A stretch of DNA of 64,000 nucleotides from Glycine soja (Eukaryota > Streptophyta > Magnoliopsida > Fabales > Fabaceae), in NCBI RefSeq assembly GCF_004193775.1, contig NC_041008.1, positions 7,270,731 through 7,334,730 on the forward strand. The letters run 5' to 3'. Each line of letters begins with the position of its first letter. Within the stretch, counting starts at the first letter, position 1. Shown one piece after another: positions 23,602 through 36,597 of the stretch. Made by a program: the position numbers and the translations under genes. The notes under the pieces were generated by a model that did not search any database, was not told the DNA's origin, and was given only the letters and a program-made list of their open reading frames with translations.

Positions 23602-23813
23602 TATTGAATAACAATAATAGAGAATATTTTGGCTTGATTATTTCATAGTCTCAAGTGTGTATATATACAATAGTTTTGAATCAATTTGATTCTACAGAAT
23701 CAATGCTATTTAATTCTTGATTCTACAGAATCAATGCTATTTAATTCACATAAAGCTATTACTAAAAATATAATAGACAAGGAATATTACAAAGAATATT
23801 TTATATTCTAATA
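23602..23813 (-). repeat. 5' LTR of the young copia element
   Basis: 212 bp, identical by eye to the 3' LTR. It lies next to the tRNA-Met-type primer site (23590-23601). Confidence 0.93.
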
Positions 23814-23818
23814 ATATT

Positions 23819-24696
23819 CTCCTTTCTACATTAGTTTTACCTAGAACTGCCTTAGAAATTACTGTAGAGGTTTCCTTAGCTTCTTTCCATTAGCTGGCTG
23901 CATGTTTGAAAAGGCACTCCATCCAGACCAAAAATTTGATAATAATTAACATTCCACATGCTTGCTATTGATTGCTATCTGCTAACCCAGATAAAAACAC
24001 GAACCTCTTAGTTATGACATTGCGCCAACTACATATAGGTGCATGCCTATTCATAGCTAAAAGTACTTTAATTCCCCTGCCCAATTAAAAACTAACTCGA
24101 GGGCTTGGTCTCGATCAAGTCTCCACATTGGAACTTCCGTAAACAGCCATATTATTTCCTCTAATTTTCAATAGATTCAAATTTACCCCCGGCCCCACGT
24201 GTAAGGAGACAAAAGTGAATGGAAAATAGTGCAGTATTTGCCAAGGAATGGATGTGCCATGTGTGGTTTCTTTTGACTGAAAAGTAATTGCCAATATATT
24301 TTCATACAAGGATGTATATATATTACATACACATATATAGGCACATCCATGTACATCACATGCCCCTTTGTGCTTTCAAACTCAAACTATCCTAGCCTGA
24401 TGTTCATATGTATGTTACATATCACAAACAGTACAGATATAATAAAATCCAACTTGATCAAAAGAGAGTTAATTTTGCAGCTAGCCAAACTTGCATCATT
24501 AATTTCATGTCCATGACAAAATTAACCTTTTTCCCAGAACCAAGTTCTCTTTTCTGTATCTTTTCTATATACATGCAGTGAACATTAACTTTCCTTCACC
24601 GAAACAAGTAGTTATTCTCTTATGCTTCCCACTTTTTGAAGATATTCAAAACCTGGCTCCATGATTATATATCAGTACATGTGCTTCCAGTTTCAT
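23819..24696. other. Intergenic DNA and ERF 3' flank
   Basis: No coding region is seen. The right part should contain the 3'UTR of the minus-strand ERF gene. Confidence 0.5.
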
Positions 24697-25698
24697 TCAC
24701 TTCTTATTATTGTAATACGGAGAAGCATAACCATTACAAGGGGAGGCACAACCGTTGTTATATGGAGAAGCATAACCGTTATTATAAGGAGAGGCATAAC
24801 CACTAAAAGGGGATCCACAATCATAAGAAGAGCCAGTGAAAGTAGGTGGCACAAGCACAGAAGAAGACACCTTGAACCTCTTACTCCTTGAACCCTCACC
24901 TTGATGATCACTAATATCAGGGGTTTCAATCCACCCCATTAACTGCTCCAAGAACCCTTGATCACCAACACTAGCCTCCCCTATCTCATACCCGTCCGAC
25001 TCCAACCCGAGTTTCGAATTCCCGAATCCTACCCATTCAGAGCTGCAATCAGAGACACTAGAAGCACTTTCCCAATTAGCAACAGAAGAATTATAGTCAC
25101 CAACACCACCAGCTTCCATAGGAGGCACAATAATACTAGGCTGCACCACTTTGTCAATGTTCTTCATCGTGTCCCCTTCAGGGATTTGGTAGCTCCTACG
25201 GTGGAAGATGCTGGCAAAGGTGAAGTGGTCACTCACCCTACTCTTTGAGGACTTGTTGTTGTTATTGTGATCACTTGCCCTAGCCATAATGTTCTGAAGA
25301 TTCTTGCTCAACTTGGCCTTCAAGGAAGCAAAGCTCAAACCATGCTTCCCAATATCAGACCCAGTTGAAAGGTTATTATTAGAGCCTGATTGTTGTTGAC
25401 CCAGTATGACTTGGCTCACTGGTGCAAAGTTGGTTCTAGCATTTTCACCTCTCAGAGCTCGTGCTGCTTCATCATAAGCCCTTGCGGCCTCTTCTGGAGT
25501 ATCATAGGTTCCAAGCCATAATCTCACGTGCTGAGAAGAGTCTTTGATCTCAGCCACCCACCTTCCTGAGGGTCTTTGCCTCACCCCAATGAACCTTCTG
25601 ATGGTTGGTTTGTTCGATTTGGTGGCCATGTTGTTTGCCGCAGTGGTTGTTGGACTTGTAGCAGAAGAAGCATATTTTGTAGCTTCAGCTCCAGCCAT
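24697..25698 (-). CDS. AP2/ERF transcription factor (333 aa)
   Basis: A single-exon gene of 333 aa. A Thr/Ser/Ala-rich N-terminus is followed by one AP2 domain (about residues 35-91) with [20 protein letters not shown], the conserved WLG (61-63) and [23 protein letters not shown] resembles the RAP2.11/ERN-type branch of the ERF family; I cannot place it more exactly. The acidic middle part ([28 protein letters not shown]) is a likely activation region. A basic stretch SRSKRFKV near residue 275 could be a nuclear signal. The C-terminus has four [13 protein letters not shown] repeats. It is expected to be nuclear and bind GCC/DRE-like DNA. No close neighbour suggests a pathway. Confidence 0.95.
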   Translation of the reverse strand: MAGAEATKYASSATSPTTTAANNMATKSNKPTIRRFIGVRQRPSGRWVAEIKDSSQHVRLWLGTYDTPEEAARAYDEAARALRGENARTNFAPVSQVILGQQQSGSNNNLSTGSDIGKHGLSFASLKAKLSKNLQNIMARASDHNNNNKSSKSRVSDHFTFASIFHRRSYQIPEGDTMKNIDKVVQPSIIVPPMEAGGVGDYNSSVANWESASSVSDCSSEWVGFGNSKLGLESDGYEIGEASVGDQGFLEQLMGWIETPDISDHQGEGSRSKRFKVSSSVLVPPTFTGSSYDCGSPFSGYASPYNNGYASPYNNGCASPCNGYASPYYNNKK

Positions 25699-25896
25699 GA
25701 CTAACTCCTAGCTAGAATAATAAAAAAGGCCAAAAAAAAGAGAAAGAGATTTTAGTGTTTTTGATTAGCTAAACTAGCTTGTTTTGGTTTGGGTTTAGTT
25801 GTTGAGTATTTTTTTTAGGTAATATGGTGTGTATGATTGGATTGAGAAAAACACTCTGGTGGCTTATATGATACTCATCTATGTATGCTCTCTCTC

Positions 25897-25907
25897 TATA
25901 TATATGT
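25897..25907 (-). promoter_or_regulatory. Candidate TATA box of the ERF gene
   Basis: CATATATATAG on the minus strand, about 200 bp upstream of the ATG, next to a (CT)n tract common in plant core promoters. Confidence 0.45.
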
Positions 25908-26560
25908 GTGTAAGGTTTTGGAAGTGTGTGCGTATGAATGTAGGTATATTCCCATGCTCCATTTGAAGTTTGTACGCATCTTCGTGCTTTCTAATTTTTA
26001 ATGTTTATAATGTGTGCCTCATGTACTTGCAAGTTGCACTCCCGGCAACTTGGATGGGTTTGATTAGGTTGTGAAAATGCCACCAGTACGTTGGTACTGT
26101 GCAAAATATCATTCTTATTACTAACTAGGTTCATATGCGTAGAATTTGTGATCTAGAAAAGGAATTTAATTTGGATACACTGAATGCAAGTAAATTAGGA
26201 TAAGTTTGTTTAAACTTGTTGTGTTTGTTTAAATTTTTTTTATATTTTTTTAAGAAGTAAATCCTATTTGTTTCTTAAAAAAATTATATAAAAAATATTT
26301 ATTTAAAATTTATTTCTTTTAAATAAACTCACCCTTAATCTCGTGAAGTTGGTATCCCCACTTATTCTTTACATCAGAAAGAATGTTTTAGAATATATTT
26401 TCCTCTGACTTCAATATTAAAAGAAAATACTTAATTTTATATTTAGTAAGGATGCTAGTTAAATACATTTTATTTTTTTTACTTCATAAAAAAATAACTA
26501 CATTTATTAAATTATCCTTAATCATATTTATCAGATGATACTCAAGTTTGAATTAATTTA

Positions 26561-26884
26561 AAGTATTTTTGGAATAATGATATTAAATGGGTTTAATCAG
26601 TTAAAATTTATTTATATTTTAATATACCAAATTCAAATAATTTTTTACTTATATTTTTTTGTCTAAACTTAAATTATTTTTTGGAATAATGATATTAAAT
26701 GGATAAATTAATTAAAATTTATTTATATTTTAATATACTAAATTTAAACAATTTTTTACTTATATTTTTGTCTAAATTTAAAGTCTTTTTGGAATAATGA
26801 TATTAAATAGGGATGAAGTAGTTAAAATTTGTTTATATTTAAATATACGAAATTTAAATAATTCTTCACTTATATTTTTGTCTA
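26561..26884 (+). repeat. Tandem triplication of a ~110-bp unit
   Basis: Three consecutive diverged units begin at 26561, 26671 and 26781. Each has TTGGAATAATGATATTAAAT near its start and ACTTATATTTTTGTCTA near its end. Non-coding. Confidence 0.9.
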
Positions 26885-28444
26885 GCTAGAGGAGTTATAT
26901 TGCTAAGCATTTGAGATATATCCTCTTAGGGATACGATCGATTGCATGGTCAATATCTGCTAAATTCCAAATTGAACCGTGTTAATCACTACTAGCCACA
27001 AAATCATCCAAACTCAATTTTTTACATTGCATGCCTGCAATATCTGCGTGCAGAAACAGATATATCGGCCAACTTCGACTAATGCTGCCTTTGTAATTAT
27101 TTTTTGTATTTGTAATTTTGCATAACTATATACTGAGCTTCATTTGAATTTAGTTGACCATTCGTACTTCAACATTTTACTTTTTTGTTTAGCTTCTATA
27201 AAGCTATCCTAACATATACTGTTGAGTTTCACGTACATAAATGTTAGTACGATTTTTATTTTTTTTCTAACTATGTAGCAGTACGATTAGATCATCTCCA
27301 ACCAAGCAGAGCTTAATTTTTCATTTTTTTTTTATTTTACTTTGTATCCATTTTAAGTGGTCTAACTACTACATATAACTTAAACAACTCGATCTTCTCT
27401 TTAATTTAATCCATTAACTCTAATTTTTTCATTAAATGAGTCACGCAACTAATTAACTCTCCCACATCTTAAAAATTAATTAATTATTCTGACATAAAAA
27501 ACAACATTATTCTTACATAAATAATCACCCAGTATTTGACAAGTGAAGTGCTACAATGCTTTTCTTTTTTCTTTTTTTTTTTAATTCTTACTACTACTAT
27601 TAAACATCGAAGCTTCATAAGAAAAATATGTATCTCAATAAACAATTTGGTACTGTGCAAAATATCACTCTTAATACGAAAAATACCTCCATTAGAAGGG
27701 GCTTTATTAGTTTACTTGAAAAATATGCACTCAAGAAACAATTTAAATATAATATAATGTAAATCACTTTCCCAATAAAAAATTCAATGAAAGAAAATAT
27801 GTATATTACTGTAGTATTTAACATTTTTCTGTACCTAAACGACATGAATTTTTTTTAAAAGTGGTATCACATATTTTTTACAGTTTATATATTGAATACA
27901 TAAAATTAAAGTAACATCCGTTTAAGAATATATATGTAGTATAAATACTTTTTTTTTCTCAACTAGATTGTCTAATAAATTAGACGATGGTTGGGGCGAG
28001 TGAAATTTGGTTAAACGTTACTATTTTATAATTTACAGTGGAGCTCTTAAGAGCCTATGTGGAGAAAAAGTGAGTTAACTAAGTGCATTATTCAAAGGGA
28101 CCAAAGGTAACTCTTGACTCTTGTGTATGTTAGGCGAGCTACTAGGCATCAAGGTCACGACAGAAAAAGTAAAAAAAAAAAAAAATTATTAAGATAAGTT
28201 TTATCTCTCTTATATTAAGATAAGTAAAATTATTAACCGTGTAAATTTACACTGATAATACATTGAAATATTTGCCTGTGATATTTTAGTTTTCCAGACT
28301 TTTTTTACCGTATGAAGATTATTAAGATAAGTTTTGTCTCTCTTATATTAATAATTTTTCATAATTATAAATCAAATTATAATGTATGCTTAGTCTAAAT
28401 TATTTTCATGAAAATAATCACTATTTTTTTTTAAAAAAATGAAA

Positions 28445-28490
<46 letters not shown>

Positions 28491-31400
28491 AATGATTATT
28501 TTTAAATTAAATTTAACCAAACATATATTCAGTATGTTAAGGAGAACTCATCTATCCAACTAGATCGAGCTTCGTCAACGTGGGACGTTTATCCATAATT
28601 AACTACTAGCAGGAAGCTAATTAAGGAACGTAACTTTGGAGTGGCCGAGCAATACAGTTAAAGAAGCACACAGAAGTATTAGGACACATTTTGTTAATGT
28701 ACTCTTATAAATATACTTTTCATTATTAATTATCTGAAAATTATTAAAAATAATTTAAATTTTATAAATTCCATTTCTTTTCTTATTTAGGATATCTTGG
28801 TTTAGATCATAAATGTCCTCGGCTGAAAAAGCAATATTGTTCAAACCGACAGAATTACTATGTACAATAAAATTATCTGTGTGAGACGTTTGATGGTATT
28901 TCTTATTTAGGATATGTAAGAAAGTATATTATTAGTAATCCTAATAATTAAATAATAGTATAACACAGTTATAATCAAACAAAAGAAGGGCCGTCAAAGT
29001 TTGTCGTCTTGCTCAAGAAGAACGGGTTCGCAACGTTAAATCAAGAACAATAGAGAAATTTTAAAAAAACCATTGATATAAAGTTTGTTTATAGCTTCTA
29101 GTGACGTATTGGAATTTAGCCGTTGTTAATAGAATGATTCATGGGCTCCACCCCTTTGTTCCCCTGTCCCTTCTGCTGTTTCCATTATAGCCCTAATGCT
29201 TTCATCATATTTTTTTATATGATATAATTATGGAATATAATTTTGTTGCAATTTGAGTTTAGTGGGTGAAATTAAGATGGCTATTTTGTCCTCTTGTTGA
29301 AGATGTGGTCCATTTGAATTAGGACTAATCACCTAAATGTGGCCAAGAGATGCCACTGCTTACGTTCTTTGTTAACTTGGAGGAAAGATATTTGTCCACT
29401 AATATGGTGGAATTTGGGATAATTATGTGTGTAGAATGACACCTGGCACGTTTGAGTTTGTGTAGTGTTGCCACTAACCAATGATAATCAAGAGGGAGAG
29501 TTCCATCAAATTATATATGAGTTTGATTATGTATAGAGCATTTGTAAAGGACCATATTGATGGTGGGAATCCTATGAGTTCAAAAGTTTGTGTGGGAGCT
29601 ACTTATTTTATGGCTACTGCAACATGTTCCCTAAAGGGCTAACTCGTTCAAAAATTCCAAAGCTTTGTCCAATTTTCAGTGTAAGGTAGCAAAACTAATG
29701 TTCTTCTTCGTCGATGAAATCAACAAATAATGTACTATCTGCTTGTAGTAATTAACTAATTTTATAATAAACTTGACTTGATCATATTTCTTGAAGTTGG
29801 AGTTTTGATTGGTTAAAAACTTCAATTCATATAATTAAGATCTTGAAGTATTTTGATTGATGAGAAGATTTTAAAAGAAAGTTAGCGTTTGTTTGATTAA
29901 ACGTTTAAACCACGTTCAACGAAAAAAATACACATTTTAAAGACAAAAGTTAAAGTAACGTGATGGTAGTTTTTTTTTTCCAACATTGTGTTGAGTACAA
30001 CTGATTCACAAGCACACTCTTAATCGTCAATTAAAATTCAAAACTTGAGTGCTACTACACCCAGTTATCCCATCAACGACAACCTTTTGAAATATGGGTT
30101 AACTAGTATGTTGATATAGCAAATTAAATAAATATACTCAAATATAACGTAAATTATTATTATTCTTATTATTATTATATATAACGTATAATACTATCTT
30201 TGTAATATAGTTAAGGAATTGACATCTTCTGATATAAATGAACCGTTAATATTTATAGTTAAAATAAATCCCCCGTGTATTTGCTATATTACTATTATTA
30301 TATTTCATATTTATAAATTATAATAAGTTCTTTAGAAAGGTTCAGTGTAAATGTTTTGTAAATGTCTTAATATTTTTCCCTCATTAACAATATTTCCTAG
30401 TTTTGTCTCTACTCACAATATGAAATTAAACTCTTAATCACATGCTTAAGATATTATTAATCATGTCACACTATATTAATTATTTAAATTAAATCTTTTT
30501 ATCATTAAATTAAATATTTTTTTATAATATAAGCCATTAAATTAAATCTTAACAGCCTATTTTTTGTTTGTATTGTATGATCAAAGTTAATTTTCTTTGT
30601 ATTCAATTAAAACTAAATCAAACACATCACATGAAAAAAAAAATAACAACAAAACCCATCCAATAGGATAATAACCTCTAACATTTTAGGTCATATATAT
30701 AACAAGATTTAAAAAGGTTTAACTACACGTTTTATTTTTATAGTTACAAAAACTTTCTCTTTTAATATTTGCGTACCAATTTTAATTTCTTTTAGTCGTT
30801 GCCAACTAATAAAGATTAAAAATGATATGTAGGAACTAATGAGATTTTTTTAAGTATTGAAATTAAAAGAAAAAGGTTTTGTAATTATAGAAATTAAATA
30901 AGTAATTAAACTATTTAAAAATTGTAAATCAAATAAAAAAATTAGATAATTTTTATCGGTTGTAATAAAACCAAGGTTAGGTATATAAGAGAAGATAAAT
31001 GCAAGGAACACACTTATTCTCTTTTTTATTATATAATTTTTAAAATTTTAATTAATTACAGAAAATGTGTTCGAAGATGTGTATGTGTATTAAAATGTGT
31101 TTCTGGTACCTTGAAAAAATATATATCGCTCCACATAAGAGAAAGAATATGTTTTCTAAATTGATTGAAAAATTAATCATGCGGAGCTTAAAGATACAAA
31201 TTTTTTTTTTAGAAGAAAATTTTTCAATCTTACTCACCCTCATTCACCTGATCACCTCGATTTAAAATTCTTGTCATTTTATGGCAAACCATTTTCTTTT
31301 GAATTTTTAAATTTCTTTATCTTTTGCTTTCTTTTTTTTTCCTCTTGTTTTCTGTTTCTCATTTTTTATGAATTTCTTTGCCTTTTTGTTTTTCATTTAA

Positions 31401-32669
31401 TTCAAAGTCAACTCAAGGTTCTCTTTTTAGTTTTGCTATACCCCACCTCAAACTAAAAATTCCTACTTATCCCTAAACAAGTTTTCCAAAATAAAAACCT
31501 CAAACATAAGCTTAATCAATGATCAATTAAAAGGGGTATAGTTGTTTTTCAAACCTTAAAGAAAAAAGTTATCAAAATCGACAATTTATATAAATTTGTG
31601 AAACTTTCATAATTGACTTGTAGAGTCAACTTATAATCTCACAGAATCCACTCAATATAAAAATAATATTAAAAACCTATAAATAATAGAAAATATACCA
31701 TACAAGTATTATTATATAATAACTTATGATATCATACACATAAAACGTCATGTTTTTTTGTCACAATTAACATTAAACAGATCATATCATAATTATTTTC
31801 TTAAAAAAAGTTGAATGGATTATCATAATATTTTTTGTTAAAAAAATATCTTAATTAAAAACATTTTTATTTAGTTTCCTACAATATGTCAATCTCTTGA
31901 TTAAAAATATGTTTATTTAAATTTGATTAGAAAATTAGACGTGATTATAATTAGATTATGTTGTTTCTAGATTTAAATTTTGATTTATTTATTTTTCTAA
32001 ATTTTGTCTAAAAGAAATTAAAAACTCGAATGAGGGTTCAATAGTTAAAATGAAAGAGGTTCATTGTGTATTCAAAAAAGAAACCGTGAATTCCAAATAA
32101 GACAAAAATTACTAAAGTATAAAGTAAAAAAGAAAAAATCCTGGTACGGGGTCGTTCTAAATAAGGCTCTAATTCTTTCTCCTTGAATTGAGTCATCTTC
32201 TTCTTTGGTCCACTCTTCTCACAAAACAAGCAACATCGAAACAACTAATAACAAGTGGCAGTAACCTGAACTGAGTTCGATCGAATTGGCGTGAGGAAGA
32301 TCAAACCAGACAAAAATTGTGAGGGAGAAGAGAACAAAAAGAAACCGGGAAGAGAAAGAATGAGAGGGATGAGGGACATCCCGGGACATAATCGACTCTA
32401 AAGTTTTTGTCTAAAATTGCACCTCAAAAGCTCCAAAATAAGTGTCATTTTGTCTCATTTTTTGCCCAACTAAACTCGTCCAGAACTCGTGAGTTTGAAT
32501 GACTATGCGAAAGTTTGGGTGAGCCCACAAAATTTTTTTTACTTGCAAGTTAAACAAGTTAATGGTTGTGAACTGGTAAACTCATTCGATTCTACGAGTG
32601 AAATTGCAAGTTTGATAATGATGCATAAAGGTATCAAATGATGTGCATGCATTTAAAATAAAACTAGAG
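26885..32669. other. Long gene-poor intergenic stretch
   Basis: No convincing gene on either strand; open frames are short and motif-free. It holds an (AT)n microsatellite (about 28449-28487) and a direct repeat of ATTATTAAGATAAGTTTT (28184 and 28318). GGTACTGTGCAAAATATCA occurs near 26091 and again near 27648. A less AT-rich portion (28540-29700) could be an unannotated regulatory or non-coding region, but nothing specific supports this. Confidence 0.5.
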
Positions 32670-32674
32670 ATTCT

Positions 32675-32766
32675 TGTAGCACTCCAAAATTCGAGTACAA
32701 GACATGAACCACAAGGAAACCTTTGCTAGTGCCTTCCCAATATGATAATGGATAAAAGATGCAAGG

Positions 32767-32828
<62 letters not shown>

Positions 32829-34192
32829 CAGAGGGCTAGGAATTGATAGGAATGGACTAATAGTACTCAAAGTTAGGAACTAAAGCCCAACAAGAGATCA
32901 AGACCATCCATGTGCAATGACAAAGGAATGTAGGGAGAGGTTAGGGTTAGTCGTCAGAAGTAAAAGGAAGAAAAGAAAAAACAAGAGGAGAGAAGAAAGA
33001 AAAAAGAGTTTTGGAGACCCAAAGTTCTGGCACTAATTAAGCGTGATGATATTAGTAAATCTCCAACATAAATGGCGTTAAGCACCAGTCTTCTGGTACT
33101 AAGAGTGGACCTTGAAAAGACTTAGTCTGGAGGTAAAGCAAAGTGGTGCTAAACTCCATGGGTGATCTGCATTAAGTATGACCCTTTGAGACACCAGAGT
33201 TGATGTCGTAGCTTCGTGTGAAAGCTACGAGCTCATGTCGTTCCCTTCTATCCTTATTTACCGTATGATTTGTTCTTGCTTGAATGCCTTATTGGATATG
33301 TATCTTGTGGTTGTTTACTTGCTGTAAGAAATGTGTATGTTCTTGGCTTGTGTTAAATACTTTGTGATATATGAGAACTTATGGATCTCTATGACAAGAA
33401 CTACCTAACATGCTTATGTGTAATCCAAAGCCATGGTATGCTTATGAGAGGTAGGACCCTCAATGTGAAATGCTTAGCAGATCCATGTGGGTTGTGTATG
33501 GATCATGCATCATAAGATTAGAGATATATATCTGTTGTAGGAAAGTATGTAGGACTTCTGATGATTGAAGTCGCAAAAGGTTGTTTTCCTTGGCCTTGGG
33601 GGTGTTATATCTGGTGTGGAAACTCCAATGCCCATGTTGATTCCATGGAGTCGGAGCATATTGGAAAAGCTGGGTAACCTTGACTAGTCACCAAAGAATA
33701 TCATGTTTGTTGAGTTTGCTAAAGCCGAAGGCACTAATAGACTAGTGGCACTTCTTCATGGTCAAACACTAATTACTACTAATATACTTTCTTGACGATC
33801 AGTAAAGGTAGCACATATGCATGGAGTAGAGATTAGGGAGCATAACATACATATGCATTTTGTGTAATGTAATGTGTGAATCGTGTTGTATTGCAACTAG
33901 GTACAACACGTGTGTTTTATATCATATGTAAATACGATTAGTGTGAGATGTCAATTTATGACTTGTCCAGGTTATAAGTATTAGATTGTGTGTGTGTGAG
34001 ATAGAAAACAGGGTGTATGTCTAGCAATTAGGCCGTTAGAAACTAAGAATGTTATGCCACCTTAGAGGTTGAAGAGGGAAGAGTAATCATAGACATACAT
34101 TCATATATTTTAAACATCTAATATATTTTTTATTTTTCTTCTTATCACATCATAAATCATATCATATCAATAATTTTATTTTTATTTTTTCA
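32675..34192 (+). mobile_element. Candidate solo LTR (1.5 kb)
   Basis: The block starts TGTAGCACTCCAAAATTC, like legume gypsy LTR starts (TGTAACACCCC...), and ends ...TTTTTCA. The 5-bp flanks match perfectly (ATTCT at 32670-32674 and 34193-34197). It is less AT-rich than its surroundings, non-coding, and holds a pure (ATT)n tract of about 19 units (32768-32826). No second LTR or pol gene is present. The right end was chosen by the matching flank, so chance is possible. Confidence 0.45.
32768..32826 (+). repeat. (ATT)n microsatellite
   Basis: About 19 uninterrupted ATT/TTA triplets. Confidence 0.95.
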
Positions 34193-34197
34193 ATTCT

Positions 34198-35736
34198 CCC
34201 TAAGTATAAGATAATATTATAGATCTTCATCAAATATTTTTCAAGAGGAATTATACTTTAGAATAGTGTGACAAGATCCTAGTTAAACAAGAATGAGATA
34301 TGGTATAAAATCATGCAAGTTATTGATTTTACTGAATGGAAAAAAAATGATAAATAATAAGAATTTATTGATTATGTCTTGACATAGCAAAATAAGTTTA
34401 CAATATATCTTTTATATAATTTTCAAAATAATTATTATATAATTCAAATAATAATATATAGCAAAATAAGTTTATCATATATTATATTGATGAGAATATA
34501 TCACTCTTTTTCTCAAATAATAATATGTAGAAGTCGTTACTCATTTTTTTTACCCTTTTTTCATATACGGTCCACGTTAGCCTGCATGCTAGGGGCAAAT
34601 GCAAAACTAAAGTTAGACCATTCATTCTGTGTAGGCTGACTAACCCATTTAAATTGCGGATCATCACAATGCGAGCCTAAACGAATGAGCCAACTTGTAT
34701 ATCCACTTCTAACGGAATACTTTTGAATTTAAGATTTGGCACTTGAAGACTAGTTTCATATGACAAGGATTTTTCTTTCCAATGCTTTTCCTAAAAATAA
34801 AAAATGCTGGCAATCCCTATTATTTTTATTATTATTATCTTATATAATAGTGATTACAAACGCTTTACACTGTAGTAAGATGTTTAAGTTATATTGAGTT
34901 TGATTTTTTCAAGCAAGATATCAAATTCAAATATTATAAATAGAAAAAACATTCAAGTAATGCAGAGTTCTATTTTTTAAATAAAGTCTCAAATGTTGAA
35001 CTTTATAAATAGAGAAAACCTAATTGGATAGAGAGATTTACTAAAGAAGTTTTCATATAGAGATTAATTATTAATAAAATTAATAAATATTTTACATAAG
35101 TTTTTATATAAAGATTAACTATTAATAAAATTGATAAATATTTCGTATCAATATTATGATGAAAAAAAACACATTACACTATATTTACATGGAATTATAT
35201 TTACTTATTTATTTAATAAATGTGCTCTCATCTTTATTGTTCCTATCTACCAACAATATCGTTTTAAATGATTTGAATAAACTTCACATATTCTAAGTAA
35301 GAAATTAACTAACATCAATAAAGTGTTGAATAATTTTATCTTAGAAATTATTTTTGTTATACTATTTTCCTATTTTGTATGATGCTAAGGATAGTGGCAC
35401 AAAATTAAGAAATGAAATTAATATTTTAGATTTTATAAAAGTTATATAATTTCTAGATATATACGGCATCATTTGTCTTTTATATTAATTATATTCTATC
35501 TTATTTATACTTCTTGTTTTATTTTTTTAACTTCATAATAAATATTTAATGGTACAATAAAAAAACTTCATTCATGTTGTAAAATGATAATCAAAATAAA
35601 ATAAGAACAATTTGCTAAAAGGTAGACAAAATAGGATAGATTAGGACATGCGGTAGTTAAAATGACATTTTGTTTTTTCTTTCTTCTGATTTCTTATTTA
35701 GTAGTCAGATACTTTATAAAAAAATACTTTTATTTT

Positions 35737-35739
<3 letters not shown>
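34198..35739. other. AT-rich intergenic DNA
   Basis: No gene is seen. A 51-bp tandem duplication lies at about 35047-35148 (AGATTAATTATTAATAAAATT repeated with changes). Confidence 0.5.

Positions 35740-35790
<51 letters not shown>
35740..35790. repeat. (AT)n microsatellite
   Basis: A run of about 25 AT dinucleotides at the left border of the first-exon array. Confidence 0.9.
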
Positions 35791-35792
<2 letters not shown>

Positions 35793-36525
35793 CAATATAG
35801 TACATTTTAAAAGATGTTATTTTTTTACAATTTTTTTTTGCATTATTAGTATAAAAAAGTTATATTGTTGACCAATAAAACATGATGACAAATATAATCT
35901 TTTTTTTTTTGTTTTTTATTACACTCAATTAAAAAAGTGTAATAAATATTACTAAATACTAATAACTTGTCCACCAAATAAAGAAATCATTGTCTTGTTG
36001 GCAAATGCAAAACTCGTGCAACTAAATCCAAATGTTAGGGAAATGTGTCCCACTGACACACCCACAACCAAACCCTAGTGGTAGACTTGTGAATTTCACC
36101 CAAAATCATGTCCATTTAGAAAATAAGATTAAACAAACAAAGAAAAAGACGCAAATCCTCTACAATAAAAATCTCTCTCCTCTCCTCTACTTCACTCTTC
36201 ACATTGTTTCTTCATTCTCCCTTCAATTTTATCTTATGCTTTCTCACTTTTTCTCTCTGAAACACTTTTTTTTTGTGATTATCTCTAATACTTCTTTTTT
36301 TTCTTCTTCTTCTTCTCCTTGTTGTTGTTTTTGTTCTTCTTCTTCTTTTTCTTCGTGATTACTCCATCAGTCGAGCAACAATAATATTTCAAGTGATTAC
36401 TTTCTTTCTCTTTCACTCTCTCCAATTCTCAAACTCTCTTTTAATTCTCTGCATTAAAACTTTGTCGTTTTTTTGTTATTTCGCAAAAGTAGACTGTGTT
36501 TCGATTGAAGCAGTTCTCATCGAGA

Positions 36526-36597
36526 CATGGACCCTAGCGCCATTGAGATTTCACCTTTAATGAAGAATAATACTTCCAATTCCATGAAGCAGAAAGA
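36526..36597 (+). pseudogene. First-exon copy A (MDPSAIEISPL...)
   Basis: ATG followed by an open stretch of 24 codons starting MDPSAIEISPLMKNN and ending SMKQKE, then the donor GAG|GTATATC. A long CT-rich 5' leader precedes it. No full downstream exon is present, only a stub after an acceptor near 36897. This looks like a duplicated 5' gene fragment. The parent gene is not identified. Confidence 0.6.

Larger units (their letters stand above)
19667..23813 (-). mobile_element. Young full-length copia element with integrase deletion
   Basis: Two 212-bp LTRs (19667-19878 and 23602-23813) look identical base for base. They are flanked by the perfect 5-bp duplication ATATT (19662-19666 and 23814-23818). 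Next to the 5' LTR (right, minus sense) is the primer site TGGTATCAGTAA, matching the tRNA-Met type. Next to the 3' LTR is a G-rich polypurine-like tract (ACGGGGGTG). LTR ends are TATTAG...CAATA in element sense instead of TG...CA. A 31-bp motif is tandemly duplicated inside each LTR. The element is 4147 bp with one open frame covering gag-pol but lacking the integrase core. Confidence 0.95.

Noticed and set aside
28449..28487. CRISPR-like or structured repeat
   Set aside because: Simple (AT)n microsatellite in a plant nuclear genome.
36032..36358. 108-codon Ser/Phe-rich frame
   Set aside because: It is the CT-rich 5' leader of first-exon unit A; the apparent protein is low-complexity.
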